From Bog-473 sp963725895 (GTDB lineage Bacteria > Actinomycetota > Acidimicrobiia > Acidimicrobiales > RAAP-2): DNA of 64,000 nt. The stretch covers positions 1,612,001 through 1,676,000 of the forward strand of contig CAVSAJ010000001.1 in NCBI GenBank assembly GCA_963725895.1. Direction: 5' to 3'. Positions 46,301 to 54,354 of this stretch are shown here, in pieces. Every line of letters begins with the position of its first letter. The first letter of the stretch is position 1. The notes beneath the pieces were generated by a model. It was given only the letters and a program-made list of their open reading frames with translations. It ran no database searches and was not told the DNA's origin. The position numbers and the translations under genes are program-made.

Positions 46301-47047
46301 GACGATGCCTCCGCGCACGGCGAACTCGCCGCGGTGCTCCACCTGGTGCTCGCGTCGGTAGCCGAACGCCACCAGCTGGGGCAGGAGCACATCGAGCTCG
46401 AGCTGGTCGCCGGGACGGATCACCACGGGGGCGAACTGGCCCAGGGGGCCGAGCCGCTGGAGCAGTGCTCGAACGGGCGCCACGATCACCCGTGGCGGCG
46501 CGACCAACGTGTCTGTCCCGCCTTCGCCTCGCCGAGCGCGGCCCGCGCCACCGCCCCCGCCCCCGCCGCGGCCGGTCAGCGCATCGAGAACGGCGAGCCG
46601 CCGCCCCATCGTCTCGACCTCCGGGCTGACGCGCTCGAAGGGCAACGTCTCCCATGCCGGCAGCACCACCACCGGGCCGGGAAGCGTCCCCACGATGCGA
46701 CCACGTTCGTGACCCGGCGCACCCCGGGGTTGCCCACCATCAGCCGGCGCAGCCTCGTTCGTCCCAGCCGCGAGGAGACAGGAGAGATCGTCGCCGAGGC
46801 GTTCGGCATCGAGCCCAGTGGCGGTGACCACGACAAGGGGTGCGCGTTCTGTGAAGGTCGCCAGGGCGGCCACGACCACGGCCTGCGCCGATTCGGGGAC
46901 GGCGACCGTCGCGTCCCCCGCGCCGATCACGGCTGCCAGCGCGGGGTCGCTCCGCAGCAAGCGCGGCACGGCAGCCAGCACGCCGGCGGACGAAGGTGGC
47001 ACGGTCGGCTCGGTCGGGACGGTCGGCTCGGTCGGGACGGTCGTCAT
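43388..47047 (-). CDS. mfd: Transcription-repair coupling factor
   Basis: A complete 1219-residue Mfd, which frees stalled RNA polymerase and recruits UvrA. The N-terminal UvrB-like module includes VLPAWETLPFERVSPEVET and GEFAVRGGIVDVFPSTADEP. The polymerase-interacting CarD-like domain is GSFVVHRQHGVARFDGV through DYLILQYRGSDRLYLPVEQ. The RecG-like motor has RLVCGDVGFGKTEVAVR (Walker A), LVVDEEQRFGV (motif II) and ERRYDVLVCTTIIESGIDMP. A C-terminal TRCF domain follows. The ATG at 47047 is followed by a short Thr-Val-Pro-Glu repeat from an 18-bp DNA repeat. It is the longest gene in the window without a frameshift. Confidence 0.95.
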   Translation of the reverse strand: MTTVPTEPTVPTEPTVPPSSAGVLAAVPRLLRSDPALAAVIGAGDATVAVPESAQAVVVAALATFTERAPLVVVTATGLDAERLGDDLSCLLAAGTNEAAPADGGQPRGAPGHERGRIVGTLPGPVVVLPAWETLPFERVSPEVETMGRRLAVLDALTGRGGGGGGGAGRARRGEGGTDTLVAPPRVIVAPVRALLQRLGPLGQFAPVVIRPGDQLELDVLLPQLVAFGYRREHQVEHRGEFAVRGGIVDVFPSTADEPVRIDLWGDEVDRLTAFAVSDQRSSRDLDAVALYGCRELVLTEELRAAAEVLRSRRPWGASVWDRLARGDQFDGMESWLPFLEPTERVLPDLLPAGGQVLLVEPRRIRDRGAQLLDEEAALAETLAATWGAKEGDEDAFPRLHVPFERLLRECPAPVTTMPPVPEGPAIPALGVRRFDPVAGDPARLASGVSRLVAEGYAVTVCAATGGGATRLAATLAEQGVHTPVLDVAPGTPGVAVVVAPLTHGFILADAKVAVLSETDVTGRRMPHRRARPRARAADGFFDDLEVGSFVVHRQHGVARFDGVTTRTMGGTTRDYLILQYRGSDRLYLPVEQIEAITPYSGGESPTLSKMGGADWQRTRARAKAAAGEVAAELVQLYRRRLAVEGHAFSADTPWQAEMESSFPFVETEDQLSAIADVKADMEEPRPMDRLVCGDVGFGKTEVAVRGVFKAVQDGTQAAVLVPTTLLASQHAQTFADRYAPYPVRVELLSRFLSPAQQRAVVVGLADGSVDVVIGTHRLLAHDVVFKRLGLLVVDEEQRFGVTHKEAVKRMAEGVDVLTLTASPIPRTLEMALTGIRDLSMVNTPPADRRPILTYVGEHDPSAVSEALRRELLREGQAFYVHNRVSDIDRVARELRDLVPEARIAIAHGQMDEGSLETVVLDFWERRYDVLVCTTIIESGIDMPSVNTLIVDRADLLGLGQLHQIRGRVGRAGQRAYAYLFHPADRVLSEQAYERLRTIGEHTELGSGFKIAMRDLEIRGAGNLLGSDQSGHIAAVGYDLYVQLVAEAVAEARGEARPAPPTVSLDVPGDAHLPKDYVVAEDARLEAYRRLAGAATVADVEDIGAEWLDRYGPLPAPAEGLLSLTRLRASALARGIGEIVMSSVRPGGTRQPVVRVAPVALPASAQVRLRRIAPGATYREDMAQLLVPITDGDSPADTVRGVIEELVPAADAGRDGDTL
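47001..47043. repeat. 18-bp tandem repeat at the 5' end of mfd
   Basis: The unit ACGGTCGGCTCGGTCGGG occurs at 47001-47018 and 47019-47036, with a further partial copy to 47043. It keeps the mfd frame and encodes repeats of Thr-Val-Pro-Thr-Glu-Pro just after the start codon. Copy number could vary without breaking the gene. Confidence 0.8.
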
Positions 47048-47057
47048 CTTGTCGCGA

Positions 47058-47678
47058 CTATGTCGGGAGCGCGTGACACCATGCCATCGCCGCGTCGACG
47101 CCGTCGCGTGCGATGCGTTCGACCGCGTCGGCAGCCACCGAGACGGCGGTTGCGAGGAGCTCACGCACCGCCTTGGACGGCCGGCGCAGGACGTGGGAGG
47201 CGCCCTGTGCCGCACTCGGGGGTTTGCCGACGCCGATCCGCACCCGGAGGAAGTCCCCAGAGTGCAGATGCGACTCGATCGAGCGCAGCCCGTTGTGACC
47301 GGCGAGGCCGCCGCCCACCTTCAGGCGCACCGTGCCGGGCGGCAGATCGAGCTCGTCGTGCACGATCACGATGGTGGCGGGGTCGGTGATCCCGAAGCGT
47401 CGGGCCAGGGCGCGCACCGCGGTCCCGGACTCGTTCATATAGGTCGTCGGGACGGCGAGCACGACCCGCCGGTCCCCGAGCGTGACCACCGCCGCCCTGG
47501 CAGCCACCCCCTTCTCGCCGCGCAACGACGCGCCGTGGCGCTCCGCCAACAGCTCCACCGCGTCGGACCCCGCGTTGTGCAGGCTGCCGGCGAACTCTGA
47601 TCCGGGGTTGCCGAGCCCGACGACGAGCAGGTCCGCCGGGGTGCCCCGGCGCTCTGACCGGGCGAAGGGGCGGCGCAG
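47058..47678 (-). CDS. pth: Peptidyl-tRNA hydrolase, probable CTG start
   Basis: Pth frees tRNA from stalled peptidyl-tRNA. DLLVVGLGNPGSEFAGSLHN at the start carries the catalytic Asn and His region, VLAVPTTYMNESG, VIVHDELDLPPGTVRLKVGG with the catalytic Asp, and GHNGLRSIESHL are all present. The first ATG/GTG/TTG in frame lies too far in (47558), after the conserved N-terminus. Immediately after the rplY stop, in the same frame, a CTG at 47678 is preceded by AGAGGG at 7 bp spacing, so I take CTG as the start (206 residues). A missing base upstream is the alternative. Confidence 0.8.
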   Translation of the reverse strand: MRRPFARSERRGTPADLLVVGLGNPGSEFAGSLHNAGSDAVELLAERHGASLRGEKGVAARAAVVTLGDRRVVLAVPTTYMNESGTAVRALARRFGITDPATIVIVHDELDLPPGTVRLKVGGGLAGHNGLRSIESHLHSGDFLRVRIGVGKPPSAAQGASHVLRRPSKAVRELLATAVSVAADAVERIARDGVDAAMAWCHALPT

Positions 47679-47681
47679 CGC

Positions 47682-48354
47682 CTAGCCCTCTTCGGACGTG
47701 GCCCCGGATGCCTCCGCGCTCGGCTCGGCAGCACCAGCCACTCCCTCGGCTGCCCCTTCCTCGGCCTCGCCCTCGGTGGGCTCTTCCTCCACGGCGACAC
47801 GAGGCGGCTGGCCGATGGCGACGGCCGTCTCCGGGTCGACGTCGGTCGTCACCCCGGTGGGCAACGCGAGGTCGGAGACCCGGACCTGCCCGCCGATGGT
47901 CAGCGCGCTCGATGTCCGCCTCGAGGGAAGTGGGGATGGCGCCGGGGAGCGCGTTGATGGAGAGGGTGAACATCTGCTGCTCGACGAGGCCGTCGCCGTG
48001 GTGCACCTCGGTCGCCTCACCCACCAACGTGATCGGCACGTCCGCGCTGATGACTTCGTCACGCCGGACGATGACGAAGTCGACGTGGGTGACCGTCTGC
48101 GCCACCGGGTGGCGCTGCATCTCGCGGGCGATCGTCAGATAGCTACCCGAACCCGTGTCGAGCGAGAGGAGCTGGTTCGCCCCGGCCTCGCCGTTCAGGG
48201 CGACCCGCAACTCGCGGGCGCCGACCGCGACGGGCAGCGGATCGGTGCCGTGGCCGTAGATGACACCGGGAATCTTGCCCTCACGCCGCAGCCGGCGAAC
48301 GGCGCGCGAGCCCTGCGGGCGCCCAACCTCGGCTGCGAGTACGACTTCGGCCAT
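47682..48354 (-). CDS. rplY: Ribosomal protein bL25 (CTC form), frameshifted
   Basis: ATG at 48354 gives AEVVLAAEVGRPQGSRAVRR, then GKIPGVIYGHGTDPLPVAV and QRHPVAQTVTHVDFVIVRRD, the 5S-rRNA-binding bL25 domain. The frame breaks near 47.91 kb after ALPGAIPTSLEADIE; LTIGGQVRVSDLALPTGV and an acidic tail (EEEPTEGEAEEGAAEGVAGA) follow to TAG at 47682. The two-domain CTC form with an acidic C-terminus is normal for actinobacteria. pth follows at once. Confidence 0.85.
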
Positions 48355-48470
48355 AACGGATCTCCTCAGGGTGGCAACAGCGGCAGACGCGGACGGCGGC
48401 TGGCCTCCGGCGAACGGCCTTCCAGCGTAGCCGCCCGGCGTGGGGGCGACCCAGCGGGACCCCCAGACCT

Positions 48471-49442
48471 CTAGACCAGGTTGTCCCCGCCGAAGAGCTC
48501 GGAGACCGAGGTGTCCTCGAACACGGCGTCGATGGCGTCGGCGATGAGCTTGGCCACCGAGAGCACCTCGAGCTTGTCGAAGGAGCGGTCCTCGGCCACG
48601 GGCAGGGTGTCGGTCACGACGACCCGCGAGATCGCCGACGCCTTCAGCCGGTCCACGGCGGGGTCGGACAGCACGCCGTGGGTGGCCATGGCGCAGATCT
48701 CGGACGCACCGGACTCGGCCAGCAGCTCGGCCGCGGCGCAGATGGTCCCGGCCGTGTCGATCATGTCGTCGATGAGGACGCAGTGCCTGCCCTCGACCTC
48801 GCCGATGACGTGGCGCGCCTGGACCTCGTTGTAGGTGCCGCGCGGCCGCGTCTTGTGGATGAGGGCAAGGTCGCAACCCAGGTGCTGGCTGTAGCGCTCG
48901 GCGACCTTGACCCGCCCGGCGTCGGGCGCCACCACCACGACGTCATCGCCGAAGTGCTCTTTCATATAGGCCTCGAGGACCGGGGCTGCCACCAGGTGGT
49001 CGAACGGCGTGTCGAAGAAGCCCTGGATCTGGCCGGAGTGCAGGTCGACACTCACGACCCGGTCGGCACCGGCGGCCGAGAGCATGTCGGCCACCAGCTT
49101 GGCGGTGATCGGCTCGCGCCCGGTCGATTTGCGGTCCTGACGCGAGTAGCCGTAGTAGGGGCACACCGCCGTGATGCGCTTCGCCGACGCGCGCTTGGCC
49201 GCGTCGATCATGATGAGCTGCTCCATCAGCGAGTCGTTGACCGGGGTGGCGTGCGTCTGGATGATGAAGACGTCGCAGCCGCGGATGGAGATGTCGTACT
49301 TGCAGTAGATCTCGCCGTTGGCGAACTCCCGCAAGTTCGCTTGCCCGAGCTCCACGCCGAGGTGTCCAGCGATGTCCTGGGCCAGCGTCGGGTGTGCACG
49401 GCCAGAGACCAATTCCAGGCGACGCCGCGGGATGAGCTCCAC
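48471..49442 (-). CDS. prs: Ribose-phosphate pyrophosphokinase
   Basis: Prs makes PRPP from ribose-5-phosphate and ATP. Landmarks: LELVSGRAHPTLAQDIAGHL, FANGEIYCKYDISIRGCDVF, PYYGYSRQDRKSTGREPITA (ATP loop), VSVDLHSGQIQGFFDTPFDH, and CVLIDDMIDTAGTICAAAEL, the PRPP-binding loop. The intact product has 323 residues from GTG at 49442; an upstream in-frame GTG at 49487 would add 15 residues. It lies downstream of glmU on the same strand, the usual pairing in Gram-positive bacteria. Confidence 0.93.
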   Translation of the reverse strand: MELIPRRRLELVSGRAHPTLAQDIAGHLGVELGQANLREFANGEIYCKYDISIRGCDVFIIQTHATPVNDSLMEQLIMIDAAKRASAKRITAVCPYYGYSRQDRKSTGREPITAKLVADMLSAAGADRVVSVDLHSGQIQGFFDTPFDHLVAAPVLEAYMKEHFGDDVVVVAPDAGRVKVAERYSQHLGCDLALIHKTRPRGTYNEVQARHVIGEVEGRHCVLIDDMIDTAGTICAAAELLAESGASEICAMATHGVLSDPAVDRLKASAISRVVVTDTLPVAEDRSFDKLEVLSVAKLIADAIDAVFEDTSVSELFGGDNLV

Positions 49443-49527
49443 GCCCCCCAACGCTACTGCCCCGCCACTCGCTCCGTCTTCCGACACGAGCGGCTCGGGC
49501 AATGTGTCCGCGTTCCTCCGGCCGACC

Positions 49528-50628
49528 TCAGGCTTCGGGACCGGGCACGACGCCATGGGGCGCCACCTCGGTGCCGGGCGCCACCTCGGCCCCCGGCTCG
49601 AGCACGCAGTAGGAGCCGACCCGCGCCCCGTCACCGATGGTCGCCCGGGTGCACACCGATGTGCCGACCACCGCGCCCTCGCCGACGACCGTGTCCGTCA
49701 GGACCGCGTGGGGTCCGATCTCGGCCCCGGCTCCGATGCGGCACCCGCCGCGCAGGATCACCCCGGGTAAGAGCGAGACATCGGCGTCCAGCGTGGCATC
49801 GGCGTCCACGTACGTCCGCTCGGGATCCCACATGGTCACGCCCCGTCGCATCCAGCGCTCGTTGATGCGGTCGCGCAGCTCGGCCTCCGCCACGGCCAGC
49901 TGGGCCCGGTCGTTGACCCCCGCCGCCTCCATGGAGTCGGGCAACACGAGGGATCGGACGGTGTAGCCGGCGCTGCTCAACACGCCGACGGCGTCGGTCA
50001 GGTAGTACTCGCCCTCGGCGTTGGCCGGGCTGAGCCGGCGCAGCGTGGGCGCCAAGATGCTGCGCCGGAAGCAGTAGATGGAGGTGTTGACCTCGTCGAG
50101 CAGCTTCTCCTCCTCGGTGGCGTCGGCCTCCTCCACCACGCGGGCCACCGTGCCGTCCTTGCCGAGCACCACGCGGCCGTAGCCGGTGGGGTTCTCGACC
50201 ACGGCAGTGAGGAGCGTGGCCCCGGCGTCCTCGGTCCGGTGGGCCCGCACGAGCGCAGCGAGCGTCTGGGGACGCAGGAGGGGCGTGTCGCCGGGCAGGA
50301 CCACCACGTCTTCGACCTCGTCGTCGTCGTCGGGCAAGCCGGTCAGCCCGACCGCCAGCGCGTCGCCGGTGCCGGTCCTCGTGAGTTGTTCCACGAACTC
50401 GATCTGCATGCTGGGCGGTGCATGTTGCGCCAGCGTCTTGGTGACCCACTCGCCGCGGTGCCCCACGACCACGACGACCCGGCGGACGTCGATCTCGGCC
50501 ATGGCGTCGAGCACGTGCAGGATCATCGGGCGGCCACACAGCAGGTGCAGCGGCTTGGGCCGCTCCGAGCGCATGCGGGTGCCCTCACCGGCGGCCAGCA
50601 CCACGGCGGACAGGCGGCGCTCGGGCAT
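49528..50628 (-). CDS. glmU: GlmU-like uridylyltransferase with truncated acetyltransferase half
   Basis: ATG at 50628 gives 366 residues. The N-terminal domain is a normal GlcNAc-1-phosphate uridylyltransferase: LSAVVLAAGEGTRMRSERPK, VVVVVGHRGEWV, VVVLPGDTPLLRPQTLAALV and EVNTSIYCFRRSIL. After NDRAQLAVAEAELRDRINER comes a left-handed beta-helix of only about six coils (GVILRGGCRIGAGAEIGPHA to LEPGAEVAPGTEVAPHGVV). Full-length GlmU is about 450-480 residues, and the acetyltransferase active site lies in the missing part. The frame ends cleanly with TGA. Glucosamine-1-phosphate acetylation must come from another protein, or the gene is shortened in this strain. Confidence 0.85.
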   Translation of the reverse strand: MPERRLSAVVLAAGEGTRMRSERPKPLHLLCGRPMILHVLDAMAEIDVRRVVVVVGHRGEWVTKTLAQHAPPSMQIEFVEQLTRTGTGDALAVGLTGLPDDDDEVEDVVVLPGDTPLLRPQTLAALVRAHRTEDAGATLLTAVVENPTGYGRVVLGKDGTVARVVEEADATEEEKLLDEVNTSIYCFRRSILAPTLRRLSPANAEGEYYLTDAVGVLSSAGYTVRSLVLPDSMEAAGVNDRAQLAVAEAELRDRINERWMRRGVTMWDPERTYVDADATLDADVSLLPGVILRGGCRIGAGAEIGPHAVLTDTVVGEGAVVGTSVCTRATIGDGARVGSYCVLEPGAEVAPGTEVAPHGVVPGPEA

Positions 50629-50682
50629 GTCGGCATTCTTACCCCGCGGTGGCGCCCGGCGTGCGTATGGGACACTCGTTGC

Positions 50683-51598
50683 GTGCCGGAGCTGATCCCC
50701 TACGACGAGTTCGGGCTGTTCCACGAGAACGCCGCCGAGTACGGCATCCCCTATGACGGGCCGCCCGACGTGCAGCGAGTCGACGTCGCGGTGGGCCCGG
50801 GCCGCACCGTGTCGAGCCTGTTGTGGGGTGCGGGCACCGGTCCGCCCGAGCTGGTGCTGGTGCACGGCGGGGCGCAGAACGCGCACACCTGGGACACCGT
50901 CGCGCTGGCGCTGGAGCGGCCGCTGCTCGCCATCGACCTGCCCGGTCACGGCCACTCGGACGGCGGGCCGGACGGCTCCATCTCTGCCGCCAGCAACGGG
51001 CGGGACCTCGCGACGGTGATCGCCGAGCTCGCGCCCGAGGCCCGTGGCGTGGTGGGCATGTCGCTCGGCGGCGTCTCGTCACTGGCGCTCGCCGCCCAGG
51101 CACCCGAGCTCGTCGCGCGCGCTCGTGCTCGTCGACGTCACGCCCGGCGTGAACGCAGAGAAGGCGACGCCCATCACCAACTTCATCAACGGCCCGGCGA
51201 GCTTCGACAGCTTCGACGAACTGCTGGCGCGCACCATCGAGCACAACCCGGGCCGCTCGGAGTCGTCCCTGCGCCGCGGCATCCTGCACAACGCGGTCCA
51301 ACGCGAGGACGGCAGCTGGGTGTGGCGCTATGCACGCTTTCGCACCGATCCCTCGGGCGCCGCCACGCACCCCGACTTCGGCGACCTCTGGGAGGCCGTC
51401 TCGGGTCTCACCGTGCCGGTGCTGCTCGTGCGCGGCCTGGCCTGGTCCGTCGTGGACGACGACGATGTCGCGGAGCTCCTGCGCCGCCAGCCGTCGGCCC
51501 GCGTCGTCGGCGTGGAGGGTGCGGGCCACAGCGTCCAGGGCGACCGGCCACTCGAGCTCGCGGCGATCATCCGCGAATTCCTCTTCCCCGAGGGCTGA
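50683..51598 (+). CDS. Alpha/beta hydrolase, frameshifted
   Basis: A GTG at 50683 begins VPELIPYDEFGLFHENAAEY. LVLVHGGAQNAHTWDTVALA holds the oxyanion loop, LLAIDLPGHGHSDG is the second strand, and RGVVGMSLGGVSSLALAAQA the nucleophile elbow (Ser in GMSLGG). The frame breaks near 51.12 kb after APELVARA; LVLVDVTPGVNAEKATP and the rest continue to 51598. VPVLLVRGLAWSVVDDDDV carries the acid and GVEGAGHSVQGDRPLEL the histidine. The gene diverges from glmU, and its TGA overlaps the next start. Confidence 0.82.
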
Positions 51599-52005
51599 TG
51601 GACCGGCGCATCTGGCTCTCGCGTCGCGCTCTCAAGCTGCACGCGGTCGTCCTCATCGTCGTCCCCGGCTTCATGGCGTTGTGCGTCTGGCAGATCAACC
51701 GCGCGCTGGGCGGCAACAGCCTCTCGTGGGCCTACGTCTTCGAGTGGCCGCTCTTCGCCTGCTACGTGATCTACATGTGGTGGCGCTTGCTGCACGAGGA
51801 CGCGAGGGCCACGCCGCCCGCAGCGACGACGAACGGTTCCGGCGGCGGGACCGACACCGCCCCGCTCTCCACTGCGCTGCCCCGCAGCGGCGACGACAAT
51901 GCCGACGACGAGTCCGCGGAAGAATCCGAAGAGGACGCGGAGCTGGCCGCCTACAACGAGTACTTGGCGCAGCTGGCCGAGCAGGACGAGGCCGCGGGCC
52001 GCTGA
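51598..52005 (+). CDS. Small two-helix membrane protein
   Basis: ATG at 51598 overlaps the hydrolase stop (TGATG). The 135-residue protein has two membrane helices (LHAVVLIVVPGFMALCVWQI and VFEWPLFACYVIYMWWRLL) and an acidic C-terminal tail rich in Asp, Glu and Ala. No family is recognised. Similar small proteins with a cytoplasmic acidic tail are frequent in actinobacteria. Confidence 0.7.
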   Translation: MDRRIWLSRRALKLHAVVLIVVPGFMALCVWQINRALGGNSLSWAYVFEWPLFACYVIYMWWRLLHEDARATPPAATTNGSGGGTDTAPLSTALPRSGDDNADDESAEESEEDAELAAYNEYLAQLAEQDEAAGR

Positions 52006-52022
52006 CGGGGCGCTGACGGGCG

Positions 52023-52095
52023 CTCCGGGGGGAGGGCTCGAACCTCCAACATCCGGCTCCAAAGGCCGACGTTCTGCCGATTGAACTACCCCGGA
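52023..52095 (-). tRNA. tRNA-Gln (UUG)
   Basis: A complete cloverleaf on the minus strand. Acceptor TCCGGGG/CCCCGGA, D-arm GTTC/GAAC, anticodon stem TCGGC/GCCGG with loop CTTTGGA, T-stem GGAGG/CCTCC with TTCGAGC, and discriminator G, as expected for tRNA-Gln. The anticodon TTG reads CAA. CCA is not encoded. Confidence 0.95.
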
Positions 52096-52165
52096 CCGAG
52101 GCGAGTGCCCCGTCAAGGTTAGGCACGCCGCGGCCGTGCTCGGAGGAAACGCGGCGATAGGTTCT

Positions 52166-52846
52166 GTGCTCGTGCGCATTCTGGTCGTGGACGACGACCT
52201 CGCCGTCCGCCGCTCCATCGATCGAGCCCTCCGTCTCGAGGGCTACGACGTGGCGACGGTGCCCTCGGGCGGTGAGGCGCTCGAGGCGCTGGCGCAGACA
52301 CCACCCGACGCCCTCGTTCTCGATCTGGGGCTGCCCGACCTCGACGGCCTCAGCGTCTGTCGCCGGATGCGCGCCGCCGGTGACGACACGCCCGTCTTGA
52401 TACTGACGGCGCGCGACGCCATCGACGACCGGGTGCAGGGGCTCGATGCGGGGGCTGACGACTACCTCGTCAAACCGTTTGCCTTGGCCGAGCTGCTCGC
52501 TCGCCTGCGCGCGCTCCTCCGCCGGCGCTTCGAGGGCGGCGACGGCGGGCTGCTTCGGGTCGGGGACATCGCGTTGGACCTTTCCACCCGCGAGGGTCAG
52601 CGTAACGAGCGCACCTTCACGCTGACGCGAATTGAGTTCGACCTCCTCGAGATGTTCCTGCGCCATCCCCGCCAGGTGCTCACCCGCGAGGTCCTGCTCA
52701 ACCGGGTCTGGGGCTTCGACTTCGACTCGGGCACCAACTCGCTCGCCGTCTACGTGGGCTATCTACGGCGCAAGCTCGAGGAGGGTGGCGAGCCCCGCTG
52801 CATCCAGACGGTGCGCGGCGTGGGCTATGTGATGCGGGACACGTGA
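52166..52846 (+). CDS. OmpR-family response regulator, MprA-like
   Basis: About 226 residues from GTG at 52166 (GTG at 52172 also possible). The receiver domain begins ILVVDDDLAVRRSIDRALRL, has the phospho-acceptor Asp in DALVLDLGLPDLDG and the switch Lys in DDYLVKPFALAELLARL. The winged helix contains LTRIEFDLLEMFLRHPRQVL and VYVGYLRRKLEEGGEPRCIQ, ending VRGVGYVMRD. Its stop overlaps the kinase start. Order and sequence fit the actinobacterial MprA/B or PrrA/B class that controls envelope stress. Confidence 0.92.
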   Translation: MLVRILVVDDDLAVRRSIDRALRLEGYDVATVPSGGEALEALAQTPPDALVLDLGLPDLDGLSVCRRMRAAGDDTPVLILTARDAIDDRVQGLDAGADDYLVKPFALAELLARLRALLRRRFEGGDGGLLRVGDIALDLSTREGQRNERTFTLTRIEFDLLEMFLRHPRQVLTREVLLNRVWGFDFDSGTNSLAVYVGYLRRKLEEGGEPRCIQTVRGVGYVMRDT

Positions 52847-54171
52847 CCTTCCGGACCCGTCTCGTCCTCGCGACCACGATCGCCGTCGTGGTGGCGGTGC
52901 TGGGGGCCTCCTTCGCCGCCTTCTTCGTGGCGCGCAACACGCTGTTGGCGGCGGCGGACAACTCGCTCACCACCGCCGCGCAGAAGATCATCGCCGGTGA
53001 GGAGATCGGCTCGACCACCGCCACCTTGGGCCAGGTCACAGAACCCAATGGTGCGATCGCCTCGGGAGGCGGGCTGCCGGTGACGGCACAAGTGCGGTTC
53101 GTAGCGAACGACCTGGCTCCCGCCTTCTTCACCACCGTCACCGTCGACGGGAACGAGATGCGCGAGTACGTCGAGCACCTGCCCGAGGGCACACAGTTCC
53201 AAGGTGGCATCCTCGTCAACGGTGGCGCGCTGCAGATTGCGACCCTCCTCAACGCAAGCTCAGAGCTCAAGAAGCTGGCGCTCCTGCTCGGCGCCGTGGC
53301 GCTCGTCGGGGTCGTTCTGGCCGCCGCTCTCGGCTGGCTCGTGGCACGCACGGCGCTCGTCCCACTCAACTCGTTGACCGACTCGGTGGAGGACGTGGCC
53401 GAAACGACCGACGTGTCGCGCCGGCTCTCGCCGGGGGGCCAGGACGAGCTGGGACGCTTGCGCCGCACCTTCAACCGCCTCCTCGAAGCCCTCGAGTCCT
53501 CTCGCCGCGCCCAGAGCCAGCTGGTCCTCGACGCCTCGCACGAGCTGCGCACCCCGCTCACAAGCTTGCGCACGAACCTCGAGGTGATCCGCCGCGTCGA
53601 CGAGCTGAGCGAGGAGGACCGCAACGTCCTCGTCGACGACGTGCTGGTCCAGCTCCAGGAGCTGACCGATCTCGTCGGCGACCTGGCCGAGCTCGCCCGG
53701 GGGGACCAGCAGCCGGCGGCGCCCGAGGTGCTTCGTCTCGACCTCCTCGTCCGCGACGCGGTGGCCGTGCAGAACACGCACGGGCGGACCAAGGACGTGA
53801 CCTTCGCCCTCGACGCCGCGCCGAGTTGGGTCGAGGCACATCCCGACCGCCTGAGTCGCGCCGTGGGCAACCTGCTCGACAACGCTCGCAAGTGGAGCCC
53901 ACCGGGACAGCCGGTGTCGGTCATCTCCCGCGACGGCACGGTGGTCGTCCATGACCACGGTCCGGGGATCGCCGAGCAGGATCTCCCCCACATCTTCGAC
54001 CGCTTCTACCGCTCCCCCGCCGCGCGCGGCTTGCCGGGCTCGGGCTTGGGCCTGGCCATCGTCGCCCAGGTGGTCAAGGGCGAGGGCGGCACCATCACCG
54101 CCGAAAACGACCCCGCCGGCGGCGCGCGCCTGTCGCTGTGCCTGCCCACCGTCTCCGCGCCCGACGACTGA
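52843..54171 (+). CDS. Sensor histidine kinase, MprB-like
   Basis: GTG at 52843 overlaps the regulator stop, giving 442 residues. Two membrane helices (LVLATTIAVVVAVLGASFAA and LALLLGAVALVGVVLAAALG) flank an external sensor region of about 110 residues. A HAMP linker follows. The phospho-accepting His is in DASHELRTPLTSLRTNLEVI, the N box is LLDNARKWSPPG, and the G boxes are DHGPGIAEQD and GLPGSGLGLAIV. It should phosphorylate the coupled regulator in response to envelope signals. Confidence 0.92.
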   Translation: MTFRTRLVLATTIAVVVAVLGASFAAFFVARNTLLAAADNSLTTAAQKIIAGEEIGSTTATLGQVTEPNGAIASGGGLPVTAQVRFVANDLAPAFFTTVTVDGNEMREYVEHLPEGTQFQGGILVNGGALQIATLLNASSELKKLALLLGAVALVGVVLAAALGWLVARTALVPLNSLTDSVEDVAETTDVSRRLSPGGQDELGRLRRTFNRLLEALESSRRAQSQLVLDASHELRTPLTSLRTNLEVIRRVDELSEEDRNVLVDDVLVQLQELTDLVGDLAELARGDQQPAAPEVLRLDLLVRDAVAVQNTHGRTKDVTFALDAAPSWVEAHPDRLSRAVGNLLDNARKWSPPGQPVSVISRDGTVVVHDHGPGIAEQDLPHIFDRFYRSPAARGLPGSGLGLAIVAQVVKGEGGTITAENDPAGGARLSLCLPTVSAPDD

Positions 54172-54298
54172 GTGCCCGAGCATCGAATTCTTCGCCGCTT
54201 CTTACGGAGCCCCAACGTCGGACTCAGGTCCGGGGCGCACACTAAATGTCGAGTACCCCCCGGTGGCACGGGTCTCCGCCACTTGGCCACCGGTCCCG

Positions 54299-54336
54299 CC
54301 GGCGGGGGCGGATTGTTCTGACGCCGCCCCCGCCGG
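54299..54336. terminator. Strong GC hairpin after the kinase gene
   Basis: CCGGCGGGGGCGG at 54299-54311 pairs perfectly with CCGCCCCCGCCGG at 54324-54336 (13 bp). It lies between the kinase stop (54171) and the end of the convergent VOC gene (54355). No T-run follows; actinobacterial terminators often lack it. Confidence 0.6.
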
Positions 54337-54354
54337 TGTCTCCCACTCGCCCGC

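Noticed and set aside
52023..52095. tRNA-Gln as the attachment site of the mobile element
   Set aside because: The tRNA is intact and 2.7 kb from the element, and no copy of its 3' end occurs at the right side. The bS22 junction explains both ends.
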